A stretch of 64,000 bases of DNA, from positions 28,171,786 through 28,235,785 of the forward strand of contig OZ024724.1 of assembly GCA_964016875.1 (NCBI GenBank). The letters run 5' to 3'. This document shows, piece by piece, positions 35,322-47,956 of the stretch. Each line of letters opens with the position of its first letter. The first letter of the stretch is position 1. The DNA comes from Fallopia convolvulus (lineage: Eukaryota > Streptophyta > Magnoliopsida > Caryophyllales > Polygonaceae). The notes beneath the pieces were generated by a model. It was not told the origin of the DNA, ran no database searches, and saw only the letters and a program-made list of their open reading frames with translations. The position numbers and the translations under genes were made by a program.

Positions 35322-38300
35322 ATGCCAAGAGGTAGAGGTAGGGGAAGACCTAGAGGTAGAGGAAGAGGAGTTACTGTTGAGCTTCGTTTTTATCCCTTGG
35401 CCGAGGGAACTGTAGAGAGTCTGGGACCATTCAGAAATGCTAATCAAGGACTAGGTGATGATCGATCTGATGTCGCGCTGAGCAATGCTAGATTTGGAGG
35501 CGAAGAGCTTGTAGGGCCTAGGTCTGAAGCTAATGTCAATGTGCAAGAGCCGCCAGTTGCTCCAGCTGCAGAGGCACCTCCCGCTGGTCCACCTGGGCTA
35601 CAGTCTTTGGTCTAAGAACAAGTTCTGTCCTTCTTGCAAGTTCTTTTTGGGGGTGGTCAAGTACCAAACCCCGTCGCTGCCGCTTCTCATCTGTTTGGTT
35701 CAAGGGTACCAAACCCCCAAGGGTCCGCTGTGAGAGCGCCCCAATCTAGAATGTCAGTTCCACCAGCACCCCCAGCTAGGGTGTCAAATATTCAGAGACC
35801 GCCCCAACCCGTTCAAGAAGTATTCGAAGAGTCAGTTCGGGTTGAGAGGGGTCGTCAAGACTCCGGACCTGACAAGTGGTTACGTGAGTTCAGTTATATG
35901 AAACTTCCGTTTTTCACTGGAGCTCATGAGGAGGACGTGGAGCTGTGGTTGAGGCAAGTCACTTCAGCTCTCAACACGATCAAGGCACCAGAGGATCGAA
36001 AGGTATCATTAGCTGAGAGCTTGCTAAGAGATAATGCTTTTGATTGGTGGTCTCTACAGATTTTGGACCATGAAGTGAACTTTGAAGAATTTTCTAAGAT
36101 GCTGATAGATGAATTCTGCCCTGTTGCTGTAAGGGACGCTCGAGCTTAAGAGTTTGCTGATGCAAAGCCCGAGAACATTTCAGTGGCAGAAGCTGCCCTG
36201 AAGTTTCAGAGAGATTTAACTTATGTGGTTGACACTGTGACCACAGAGAAGCAACATATTCATGTTTTTGCTAAGAGGATGAGACCGGAGATTAGGCAGT
36301 ATGTAGCTGGGTTCGAATGCTCTACCTTGAGAGATTACCAGAACAAGGCAATGGCTTACGAGATGGCACACCCAGCTTACAAGCGATCTGATGTCACTCA
36401 AGGCAGTGGCAAAAGGCAAAAGATCGCAATAGGATTCAAAGGTGATGCGAGGCCGAGTTCCATGCCTCAGGGAGGTAACAACTCAGGCATAAGACAAAAC
36501 CCACAAGGTCAATCTCAACGGTCGAGTGGTGCAACGGGTCAGAAGCAGTGCTTCAACTGCGGAGGCTATGATCATTTGAAGAATGCTTGTACTCGACCAT
36601 TGGTAACTTGCTTTGCTTGCGGACAGAAGGGTCACCGTGCTGTCTTTTGTCGCAACAAAGGTGTTGCTCCATCTCAGGGATCCTCACCTGCTCCTAGGCC
36701 GACTGGAGGAATTCGATCACAACCTACCCCTCAGAGTTATGTTACTCCAGGTCAAGGTCGTGGTAGAGGTCGTGGTAGCACGGGTAGAGGACCTGGAACC
36801 ACCCACCCACCTCGTGTGTTCGAGATGAGAAGAGCTGAAGATCCAAATACTCCGACAGCTACATGTACGATTTGGATCCGATCTGAGCCTGTTAAGATTC
36901 TTTTTGATACTGGTGCTACTCATTCTATTATTGCAACTGCATGCGTAGAAAGATTGCATTTGCCTTGTTCTGTGGGTACTCCCTTTGTTGTGGGTTTGTT
37001 GGATGGTAGTAAGATAAGTGGGGACAAAGAGATCCTTCAATTTCCAATTCGCATTGGGGATAAGGATTGGGTTACAGATTTCATCGTCATGGCCTTGCCA
37101 AATGATGATGTAATTCTAGGTATGGATTGGATGACTAAATACAAAGTTGTTCTAGATATTCATAGTCGTGCAGTGACAGTAACCGCTAATGACGGAACTC
37201 AACATGTGTTTTGGGTCCATGACCCTAAGAAGTCTGGAACTATGATTAGTGCTATGAAAGCTGTCAAGTTGTTGAATGAGGGTTGTGTAGGATATTGGTG
37301 CTATGCCCTTCAAGAAACCAAGGATAGTCCGAGAATTGAGGATATTCATGTCGTGCGAGAATTCAAAGATGTTTTTACTGATGAGTTGCCAAGGCTCCCG
37401 CCTCACATAGAGGTGGATTTCAGCATTGAGTTAGAGCCGGGGACAAGACCTGTTTCGCGGGCTCCTTATCGTATGGCGCCAATAGAGATGCAAGAGTTGA
37501 AAAAGCAACTAGAAGAGTTGGCAGAGAAAGGCTTCATTCGTCCTAGTGCATCACCTTGGGGTGCTCCGGTACTTTTTGTAAGAAAGAAGGATGGATCAAT
37601 GAGGTTGTGCATTGATTATAGAGAACTCAACCGAATCACTATCAAGAACAAGTATCCATTTCCACGAATCGATGATTTTCTAGACCAGTTGCAAGGAGCA
37701 ATAGTGTTCTCTAAAATTGACTTGAGGTCTGGCTATCATCAATTGAGAATCCGAGATGAAGACATCCCAAAGACGACATTTCAGACAGGATATGGGCACT
37801 ACGAGTTTGTAGTAATGCCGTTTGGTTTGACAAATGCTCCAGCAGTGTTCATGGAGTTGATGAACAAGATTTTTATTGAATACTTGGATCAATTCGTGGT
37901 AGTGTTCATTGATGACATCTTGGTTTACTCTCGGAGCCAAGATGAGCATGCTAATCATCTAAGGGTTGTGTTGGAAGTTTTAAGACAACACCGTTTATTT
38001 GCCAAGCTTTCAAAGTGCGAATTCTGGTTGCCTGAGGTCACATTTCTAGGGCATGTCGTCTCTGCAGATGGAGTGAAAGTTGATCCAATGAAGATTGAGA
38101 CCTTAACATCTTGGCAACCTCCCAAGAATGTAAAGGAAGTACGCAATTTCTTGGGACTCGCAGGATATTACAGGAGGTTCGTCGAGGGTTTCTCAAAGAT
38201 AGCTCAACCTTTGACAAATTTACTTCGGAAGACTACCAAGTTTACATGGACAGAGGCTTGCCAAAGAAGCTTTGAAGAGTTGAAAAGAAGGCTAACTTCT

Positions 38301-40252
38301 GCGCCCATCTTGGCACTTCCTCAAGGCTCAGAAGGGTATGTAGTCTACAATGATGTGTCGAAACTTGGTTTGGGTTGTGTGTTAATGCAGAAGGATCGGG
38401 TAATTGCTTATGCTTCTAGAAAACTCAAGACTCATGAGCTAAATTACCCGACACACGACCTAGAGTTAGCGGCTGTGATCCACGCCTTGAAGATTTGGCG
38501 ACATTATTTGTATGAGACGACTTGCCAAATTTTGACATATCACAAGAGCCTCAAGTACATTTTCACTCAGCGTGAACTCAATATGAGACGCAGATGGCTT
38601 GAATTGATTAAGGATTATGATCTAGAGATCCTTTATCACCCAGGCAAGGCAAATGTCGTCGCTGAAGCACTCAGTAGGAAATCATCACAGGAGCAGATGT
38701 TGTCTCGCTTGACTGCTCAACCCGCTTTGCAAAGGGATTTGATAAGAAATGGGATTGAGGTATGGATTCAGAGATATCAAGGCCAGTTGTGTTCCTTGGA
38801 TTGTCAACTTAGTTTGATAGAAGAGATCCGTCAAAAGCAAGGGGCTTGCTCGATGATTCAAGACTTGTGTCAAAAGGTGCGTCAAGAGGAAGCACTCGGT
38901 TTTGAAATCCGAGATGGGATTTTGAGGGTATGCGTACCCCGTGATCAAGAGCTGAGACAGAAAATCCTTCAAGAGGCCCATGCTACGCTTTATTCAATAA
39001 ATCCAGGAGCAAGTAAGATGTACAAGGACCTTAAGCAAAATTACTGGTGGGATGGCCTGAAACCTGATGTGGCCAAGTTTGTAGCACGATGCCAGATTTG
39101 TCAACATGTTAAGATAGAACACCAGAGACCGGGAGGGATGCTCCAACCCCTCTCCAATCCAGCATGGAAGTGGGAAGACATATCTATGGATTTCGTCACA
39201 GGTTTGCGCATCAGTCGAGGTCATGATGCCATCTGGGTAGTAGTGGATCAATTGACGCAAACGACACATTTCCTACCGATTAGGGAGACGTGGCCGGTTC
39301 CTAAACTAGTGGATCTGTTTGTAAAGCAGATAGTGAGACTACATGGAGTACCAAAAACAATTGTATCCGACCGAGATGGTCGCTTTACATCGAAATTCTG
39401 GCATCAAGTGCACCAAGCGTTGGGTACAAGACTGCATTTCACGACAGCTTACCACCCGCAAGCAGATGGAAAATATCAGAGAGGACAATTCAAACACTTG
39501 AAGATATGCTAAGAGGTTGTGTCCTAGACTAGGGTGGTGGTTGGTCTGAGAATTTAGAGTTGGTGGAATTCGCATACAATAACAGTTGGCACGCCTCGAT
39601 TCAAATGGCTCCTTATGAGGCATTGTATGGTCGAAGGTGTTGAACGCCACTTTGTTTGGATGACCCCTCTGATAGAGTGGGTGAGATACCCCAAGTGATC
39701 CAAGAGACATTTGATAAAGTTGCTTTGATAAAAGAGCGCATGTTAGCCGCTCAGAGTTGTCAGAAATCCTATGCTGATAAACGAAGAAGACCTTTAGAAT
39801 TTAATGTTGGCGCACATGTATGGTTAAGAGTGTCGCCTACCCGAGGGGTACGAAGATTTGGGATTAAAGGGAAGTTGAGTCCTTGTTACGTCGGACCTTT
39901 TGAGATCTTAGAGAGGGTCGGGGAGTTGGCCTATTGCTTGGCGCTTCCTCCATCCTTGGAGGGAGTTCATCCCGTGTTTCATGTGTCTTAGCTAAGGCAA
40001 TACATTCCCGATCGCAACCACAAGCTTAGTTATGAAGAGTTAAGAATCGAGCCAGATCATACTTTTGTTGAACAACCAATAACTATCTTGGATCGTCGAA
40101 TGAAGAAGCTACGAAACAAGGAGATTCCTTTAGTCTTAGTACAATGGTCTAGGCGTGGAGTTGAGGAGGATACTTGGGAAACCGAGACAAGTATACAAGA
40201 GAGTTATCCTGAGTTATACTCTAAGTTGATAGAGTCCGTGGGGAATGGTTAG
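35322..40252 (+). pseudogene. gag-pol polyprotein of the Tekay element
   Basis: One frame from the ATG at 35322 (MPRGRGRGRPRG) to about 39470, interrupted by TAA at 35613 and 36147, then shifted by one frame to 40252. Domains: a capsid-like gag (LREFSYMKLPFFTGAHEEDV near 35890); two zinc knuckles (CFNCGGYDHLKNAC and CFACGQKGHRAVFC, 36550-36650); a DTGA protease (36906); RT with VFIDDILVYS (37903); RNase H; integrase with HHCC and DDE regions; and a chromodomain (about 40080-40200). Two key residues are lost: an RNase H Asp is Tyr (38538-38540) and an integrase zinc-finger His is Asn (39000-39002). The shifted part has TAG at 39530, TGA at 39641 and TAG at 39989. The last integrase Glu lies at the frameshift. 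Confidence 0.93.
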
Positions 40253-40632
40253 TACTTGAGCTTTTCTTGCATCATATCTAGTACCTTAACCTGCTTGACT
40301 GTGCTTCACTTGTTTGCCTGATTGTGTGTTTGATTCGTTTGCTTGGTTGAGTGTTGCATATGTTTGACTACTTAGTTGCTTATGAGAATTCAATGATTCT
40401 TTGACATATAAGAGTAGATTCTATGTTGACTACGTGTTTTGAAAGAACTCCGTTCATTTGATGAACACTTTATTTTAGCCGGCCCTTGTGGTCGTTGAAA
40501 CATGGTTCGAGGACGAACCTACGTTAAGGGATGGAGATTTGTGAGACACTAACCAATATCCCGTTCTTATTCGTATATTAACTTATCTCTACTTAAGTTT
40601 CGAGGACGAAACTTTCTTTAAGTGGGGGTGTA
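40253..40632 (+). other. Tekay 3' untranslated region and polypurine tract
   Basis: Non-coding. GTTCGAGGACGAAC near 40504 and TTTCGAGGACGAAA near 40597 are near-copies, the second followed by the purine tract AAGTGGGGG right before the 3' LTR. Confidence 0.75.
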
Positions 40633-43254
40633 TGTAATAACCGGGCTTGAGTTTATCTACTAATGATTATATTTTGGGCCAATTAATTCTCTTTCAATCT
40701 TTTTTTAATTTGGGCTGGATGTTGACAAGGGTCAAGCCCAATTTCCGTTCCATTCTTCTGATATCCCTAGTTTGGGAGCCAACTGTTCATCACCCTCTTC
40801 GTTCCTTTTGTACGCCGCTCCTCACCAACACCAAGCTCTCAGATTCCTTCCTTTCCGCCTCACCAATACGCTCATCTTCACAATCTTCACACCCTCATTC
40901 CTCATCTCCACTTCCGATCCCTTGCTCGTCTCGTTTACCTCCTCCGGTCAAACGTTCCAAACCGGGGAAGACACTGCCGACCTCGGCGAAGCCAGGGCCA
41001 CCGCGAGCCTGTCCCTTTAACTTGTGCGCGCTCAAGCGGTCGAACCCTCCTCTGAACCTCGTCAACCTCGGAGATTCCATTCGTCGCCGCGAGTCGCAGA
41101 GATGTTGCCTTCGTCGTCAGTAGTCCCGTTCGCTATCGTCGTTGTCGCCAATAACCGCCGTCCTGCTGAGTGCTCGTCGCCTCCTCGGAAGTGTCGTCTT
41201 CAGCAACCGATGCCCTGTCCTCCGACCGCGGTTCAAGCTCGACCTCGCAACGTTCAAGCTCGACCTTGCAAGTTGCTGCACCGTCACCATATTGATCGAA
41301 GACCTGCGTTCCATTTTCTTGCAATCGGTACAAGCAAGAGGTTGTTCTTCTTGCCAATTTCAATTTTCTTCCCACGATATTCTTGTTGTTGCTGATGTGT
41401 AATATAGGGTTCAATCAATCTTGTTTTATTTAAAGACCGATGTTAATTTTTGCATTAGACTATGGTCAAAATTTGTGGGATTATTGTTGAATTTGAGAAA
41501 GGCAATCAGGTTGAACTTGGGTCAGTTTTAGCGGTTGATTAATTCGGTCAAGCTTTGTGATTGTAAGGGTTGACCCGTTTGTCAATTATTGTTGAATGGT
41601 TATCATCATTGGATTTTGTGACCACCAAACTTGATATTATAATGTGGGCTGAATTGTAGTTGAATATACTGATTTTGGTCTCAAATATATCTTGTCAATG
41701 AAAATGCCTAAATTGCTCTCTTGGTATTGGGGGTTGAGTTGATGTGGGACTGATTTGAATGTATTGACCTAGATTAATAAGTTAAAATGCTATTATATTG
41801 TTTTAAGTAGATCCCTCTCGTAATATATAAATGTAGCTTTAGAAGCACGCTAGTAACTAGTAACCTAGGTTGGAATCGAATGGGTGACAAGAAGGGTTGG
41901 TTTGGAAATCATAAGCATTAACCGAAAATCGATAACGTCTATGTGCATCACTTAGAAAGAGCTTTTAGCTTTTGGGGCGTTAAATTTGTGTTTCGTTTCT
42001 CTTCGAATGTTATATTTTTGGTTATTGAATTGTTAGGATTCGATAACGCTCGTGTGTGACTTGTTCGAGCTTCCTTTCTTCCGCTACGTGTTTGTGTCTC
42101 GCCTTCGAGGTAAGTCGCTTGCCGACTTACTTAGTCTACGACTCGTTATGCGTTGAACGAGTAAATTGAATGTGTAGCCCTTATTTTGGAATGATTCCAT
42201 ATTACGTGCTTATATATATATTTGAATTATGGAAATCGCTTTTAAATGTTTTCGTTATGCGTGCACTGGGTTCCACCGGTATGATCATGGAGCATGGGAC
42301 AAGTTGGAGATGAAGTGGCCCCCAGGCATGGTTATGTGGCTGGAAGGAATCCCCTTCTAAAAATAAAATAAATTGTTTTGGCAAACGCTCTAGTAGAGGT
42401 TTAGCCGGGGAAAGAAGAATGAACGGAGAAAATGGGCACGTGTTTAGTTATGCGCCCTGACCGTGCGCCATAGATGAAAGGCCGGAGGGTGCCATATATT
42501 GAGGATGATGTTGGATTGCTATTGTATTTTATGAATTTTGTTTGAATGTCTAAAATGTTTGAGTGATGACCTTAGAGAATGCATGTTACGGTTATGGGTG
42601 TAATGGCAATATACTTCTACTTGTTGTTGATATCCTTATTGACATTGTTATGGATAATTTCACATTTGGCTATACTTTTTTGGCCTACTATTATATTTCT
42701 ATTGTGATTGCAATCGTGTGTGCATCTTTAAATATATGTATATATACAAGTTTATTTTTCTAGAAATGTTTTTTTACATATTTGATTTACTTGTTTGGCC
42801 CATACCGGGATCTTAGGCTAATGTGATCAACTTGTGGCGTTTTAGGTAAGGATTTCAGCTTGGGAAATGTGCCAGGAGATTGCATTCCAGGTGGTGGAGC
42901 TCGGTCTTGACGTGACGTGTTTTAGGAGAGTGATGTTAGCGTCTTAGTCTTTTTGATTTGTTAGACTTGAGTAGTTATGCTTTGACAGTGAAGCTTTTGG
43001 AGTATGTTGAGTTGTCTGAGGTTTAGACCAGCTAAAGAGTCCTTTTGTCATGACTGTTAGATTTCTGGCTTTAGCATGCATGAATTTTAAGACATAAAAT
43101 CTTGAACTTCTAGATTGGATGATTTCGTGAATTTACTCGCAGTGCTTTTGTTGCAAGGTCCAAAATAGTCGTTTGTCGTCAGTTTGTTCTAGTAGACCCA
43201 TTGTGAGGTCTACTACCTTGTCACGCCCCAGGTATCCGCCATCGGGGTGTTACA
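40633..43254 (+). repeat. 3' LTR of the Tekay element
   Basis: 2,622 bp, nearly identical to the 5' copy. The main difference is about 30 bp absent after TTTTAGCG (near 41527), relative to 33319-33355 in the 5' LTR. Confidence 0.94.
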
Positions 43255-43313
43255 AAAAGGATATCCGAGACAAATTCAAAAATATTCTTAAAAACCATAG
43301 TTATTACATTGCT

Positions 43314-43945
43314 TGCATGTTTGATGGTTATTAGTTGTTTGCTGCACATTCATGGGTTGCTTAAATCAATGGCTAGCTATTAGATACAATGTTTAAACTA
43401 ATTTATTAATGTTAAACCGTCTTTCTGTTTGTAGTGTCAAGAGAAAGACAATGTCTATTTGATAAAATGCTCTTAATTGGTTGGACAAAACTCTTTTGAG
43501 CCACTGTCTTTATGTTTGTGATAATCTATGTCAATGTTATTGAGTTATATCAATCTGTAGATTGTTATTTCAGCAGTAATTAACTAATTTTTTTTTAAGA
43601 TAGGCAGCATTTGTATACTACGTGTATAAAACAAAAGGCAAATCCAACCCATTTAGAAGGACCTACGTAATACTATAAGAGATCTCTACGGGCCCAAATT
43701 GAGTAATTCAATGGCTATTTGGTAACGTTGTTTTATTCAACATTATTGAAGATTAGGTGATGTTTTACATGCAAACGAGTATAATCTTACATTGTCATAT
43801 ATTGTTGTTATTTTACATGAACCGCATTGTAATTTTCAATGAACCTTATAGTGTAATATTATGAACCATAATGACAATATTTGTGAACCAAAAGAAAAAA
43901 AAGTATTTTTTCACATTTTTAATTGCTAATTATGTGTTCCATGTT
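43314..43945 (+). other. Native MULE intron segment
   Basis: AT-rich, with no coding sequence. Four ATGAACC/GTGAACC words cluster at 43816-43890, like those in the MULE segment at 59880-61020. Confidence 0.5.
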
Positions 43946-46500
43946 ACTTCTAAAATTTTAAATCGCTCATACTCATTTATTATAAGCTGAATTACATGAA
44001 GTTTGATGGAAGCCTAGAAACAAGCTGGGCTCCCACACCCTTCGGAATGCAAAAACTCAATCTATGAAAAATAAAAACACCACTCTTAGCATTGTTAGAG
44101 TGGCTAACAGAAAGAGACTTAATACGTGAAAGCGTGTCCAAATCCTCCTTATCGAATTCCCCAAACGTAGAGAAAGCGAATGCGATAAATTTGTATCCGT
44201 TCTCCTCACATTTGGACTCGTACTTCTTCTTTTTCCTCTCCACGGCGTTGTGCAAGGCCAACCCAGGCGCCCAAGAACTCACACCACCACCAGCAAAAGG
44301 AGAGACCCCAGTCACATCCACACAAGCATCCTTACCCTGATGCCAATTAAACGGTAAAAGGTCTGCAAGCCTAAGATCATGTCCATTCTCCAAGAGAAAA
44401 CCCATGGGAGCCTCTTTCCTCACCGCAATCCCAACTTTGGAGCATATATCAACAAGAATATCACGCACCAAATTATGCCTGAACTTCACACCCACCTCAC
44501 TAGAACAGTGGACAACATGATCCCCCCATTTGTCCATCCTGGGAGCGTTGCAACTCTGGCAAATTCTACCATCAGAAAACAGAGGTATCATGAGTCTATA
44601 ACACAACACATACCGAAACTGACGATTTTTCATCCTCTATCCCAAACCATCAATAGGGATAGTGAACAAAAAATCTTGTGCATGAGGAGCATGGATACAG
44701 CTAAGAACAACAACCTCCCTTGGGCTAAGCCTGTACCTATCGACGAGGCTTTTCTCAACAACACCAAAGTAACACCTTGCCAAGGTTTTCATCATTTGGG
44801 GAGCAGGAGAATCCGTGATGAGAGAGATAGCATCGACATTGCAAAAGGTATTGAAATCAACAAGAGCATGCTGAAAAGAAGTGCCAGGAGAAACTATACC
44901 AGTGTTCAATAGAATCTTGGCCTGCAGTGAGCTCGTTTGAAGCCGAGAAGCAAGAAAAGCATAACGGATAACATCCCCAACAGAAAAGATGCCAAGACCA
45001 CCCCCTTTGATGGGGAGAGTGGCCAACCGCCATTGCCAATCACCAAAACCCGGCCTTGACGCCGTGACAATCTTCTCCAAGGAGAGACGCAAAGCATGGT
45101 CAAACTGAACTTGGGGATCCTTGAAAGACATAGGGGAGTAAGTTCTCAAGGCGTAGGACAACTTAGCAACACCAGCATAGTTACGAAGAAGAAGGAGCTC
45201 ACATTGGGGGTCATTTAGACGGTTAACCTCCTCCATTAAGGCAATTGTTTTAGAGACCCTCTTCAAGGCCAAGTCCCGACTAAAGCCCACATCCAAGCTG
45301 ACCGACCCACCAAGAAGTTTGATACAACTATGTGGGCGAGAGATGTTCGATGGGAAAACAGCCTCTCCCAAACTTCTAGGATCCTCCACAGGCCAGAAAA
45401 GCTTAGTTTTATCAACATTCAAGAACAAACCACGTGCGGGTCCATCAGACCTAATAATGTCAAGCGCCTTGGCCACCATAAGGGTATCTCCAACAATGGT
45501 GCCATCGTCAAGATACCAAGCCTGAAGGGTGAGATCGCAAGCATGATTAATGGACAGAATCAAAGGGTGCAGAGCAAGGGAGAACAATAGAGGCCCCAAA
45601 GGATCACCTTGTTGTACCCCCTGACAAGACCAAAGGACAGAGTCTTCATAGTAGAGCCTAGCAGGTTGAGCGTAACAAAACTCAACCCAAGGAGCAATGG
45701 ACGGACACCTCAACCTAGTTTCTTGGAGCAGGACACTCCTATCAACAAGGTTGAAAGCGTTCTTGAAATCCACTAAAAGCATAGAAAGCCCAACTTCATT
45801 GCCCTTAGACTCAACAAGCCTGTTCACAGAGTGCAAAACTGCCTCACAGCCCCCAGGAACACCCACTCCAAACTGAAAATCCTGCAGATAATGGTTCACA
45901 AAAGGGCCTACCACAGACGAAGCAACCTTGGAAACAAGCCTCCTCCATATTGTGCCAACAACAATAGGGCGCAACCCACCACCCGGCTTGACCAAGGGAG
46001 TCAAGGGGGCACTAGCAATGAACTCCCCCAACTGGCTAGGGCACTGACCTCGTAGGAACAAATTGAGCACCCCAGTGATGGAGCCTAACAAATCATCTGC
46101 CACCGCAGAAGCAGCCCCTCCCAACATATCAACAAAATGTTGAGCCCTGAGCCCATCGCGACCGCAGGAAGTCCCTTTAGGAAAACTGTGGATCCTACCA
46201 AGCACCACATCTTTGTTGATAGAAAGAGCATCCTCTCCCAACGGAAAAGAAGGCAAAACCGGAGAAGGGGCGTAGGGGTGTTTGGCCTCGAATTCATGGA
46301 GAGTGTCAGAATTAGATGGAGCAACTCTAGATGATGTAAGCACCTTGATAGCAGCAGTGAAGTGCCCATCTCCCAACTTCCGTTTGCATTGGAAAAGGTT
46401 AACTTCGTCTGGGCTCTTAGGTTTCTTCACACCATTAGAGATAGAAGACACCTCAGATAAGCGATCTAACACCAAACCAAGTCTATCCCTAGGGTCCCGC

Positions 46501-47869
46501 TGATAGAGCATATAGGTATAGGCTTTAGAGCATGTTTTTATTCTCGTTTTATGCATTTTTATCTAGGATTTCATTCTAAGTTTAGATTAGGTTTTATTTT
46601 CGTTTAGTTCGGAATCTACGCGTCTTTGTGCGTAATTGCATGTCGGATGGTGAAAGACGGTAGATGGAAAGCTTAGGACAGACCTCAGGACGTGTAGGAA
46701 GCATTGGACATGAAGATCGAGGCAAAGGATTACAAAGGGCAAGGAGTGAAGCCAAGACCGCGCCGAAAGCCGACTTTCTGTGGCGTCAGCGCGGGTGAAA
46801 TGGGGAGAGCGCGGTCGCGCTCTGGGAGGCCACAAACCGCGCTCTGGCGCGTCGGTGCGGCGTGGACTTGGGCTTCCGCGAGATCTTGTGGGCCGACTTT
46901 CTTAATGTTTATTTGGATATTTTTGGATCTTTTGGATATTTTTAGCATGATATAAATACTTTCTTTAGGTTTTATTTTTGGATCTTATGCTATCTTTTAG
47001 AGTTTTATGCAATTTGGAGATTTGTGGGAGACAAACCCTAGTTTTGCAATTGAAGATCAATTGGACTTTTGTAAGTTTGATTTCTCTTTAATGTCGATTT
47101 CTAGCTAAATTTCTCATGTCGAACTAGTTAGTTGAAGTTGTATGCATGATCGTTTGTGAGATTTGAATTATTTTAGTTTGTCTTGACTAGATTGAATCTC
47201 TCCTTGCTTGATTGATTAAATTCACTTAGGATTAGTATAGATTGGCCACCTATTCTACTTCTAGGTTGAATTACAACTAGAATAATTAAATAGATGGTGG
47301 AATTTGATTATTCATGGATGAATCCTTTTGATTAAACTTAAAGATGGTGTATATTAAGGTTAATCAAAGGCGGAGAATTTAATCACATGACTTCATGAAT
47401 AGACGGTGGAATTCATGAATATTGTTTCTATTGAATGCTTTGAACTTAATTGCATGATCAACTTGACATAGAAGGTTTTCTAGGTTAATTGATTAAAAGG
47501 TTGTTAAAGACGGTGTATATTAACAACCACAATAAGCTTGAATTCATAAATTCACAATAGATTAGTCAAGGAAAATTGAAATAAGGATAATCGATGATCA
47601 AAACTCATGTATGCAATGGATACGAAACTAGTTGGACGCTTTTCTCCATATTTGAACCTCAATTTATTTTACTTGCTTAGCTTTAGTTAGTTTAATTTCT
47701 TAGATCTTAGCTTACAACCATAAAACCCCCCTTTTCTGCTTAGTAATATTATATAAATACGAATAATCTGAGTCCTTGTGGGTTCGACCCTTGCTTCCAC
47801 TATACCTAGGTTAGGAAGTTAGGAATTTTCTTTGGCAGTGCTTTTATAGCGACGTAAAAGTTCTCGTCA
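46501..47869 (+). repeat. 5' LTR of the Athila-like element
   Basis: 1,369 bp, TGATAGAGCA...CTCGTCA. AT-rich except for a GC-rich palindromic block at 46755-46862. A TATAAATAC box lies near 46951, about 90 bp after that block. Confidence 0.94.
46755..46862 (+). repeat. GC-rich palindromic module, copy 1 (5' LTR)
   Basis: Contains AGAGCGCGGTCGCGCTCT (46806-46823), a near-perfect palindrome, flanked by CGACTTTCTGTGGCG upstream and GGCCACAAACCGCGCTCTGG downstream. Related copies lie at 49455, 53760 and 57468. Confidence 0.9.
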
Positions 47870-47873
47870 AATT

Positions 47874-47891
47874 TGGCGCCGTTGCCGGGGA
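47874..47891 (+). other. Primer-binding site, tRNA-Asp type
   Basis: TGGCGCCGTTGCCGGGGA, four bases after the LTR; the primer site usual for Athila/Tat elements. Confidence 0.93.
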
Positions 47892-47956
47892 CTCGGCAAA
47901 TTATTTGTATTTATCTAGTGTTACTTTTTATTTCTTTTTGGGTGTGAACCACTTGT

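Larger units (their letters stand above)
32426..43254 (+). mobile_element. Tekay/Del-type Ty3/gypsy chromovirus, full length but dead
   Basis: 10,829 bp with LTRs of 2,650 and 2,622 bp and an intact 5-bp duplication AAAAG (32421-32425, 43255-43259). The order is LTR, primer site, gag, protease, RT, RNase H, integrase, chromodomain, polypurine tract, LTR. Long LTRs starting TGTAATAACC, an initiator-Met-type primer site and a C-terminal chromodomain fit the Tekay (Del) clade. Stops and a frameshift prevent autonomous activity. It sits inside the solo LTR at 29610-43308, so it is younger than that LTR. Confidence 0.94.
29610..43308 (-). mobile_element. Second minus-strand solo LTR, split by the Tekay element
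   Basis: The two parts are 29610-32425 and 43260-43308, 2,865 bp together. On the minus strand it starts TGTAATAACTATGG and ends GGGGGTGTTACA. Flanking 5-mers TTTCT (29605-29609) and TTGCT (43309-43313) match at four of five bases, consistent with an aged duplication. Internal text parallels the 4.45 kb LTR, for example GACTAAGCAAGCG near 30090 and 25283, and GTTGGGAAC near 30273 and 25485. The motif GGCCAACAACCGAG occurs several times near 30545-30640. No coding sequence. Confidence 0.78.
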
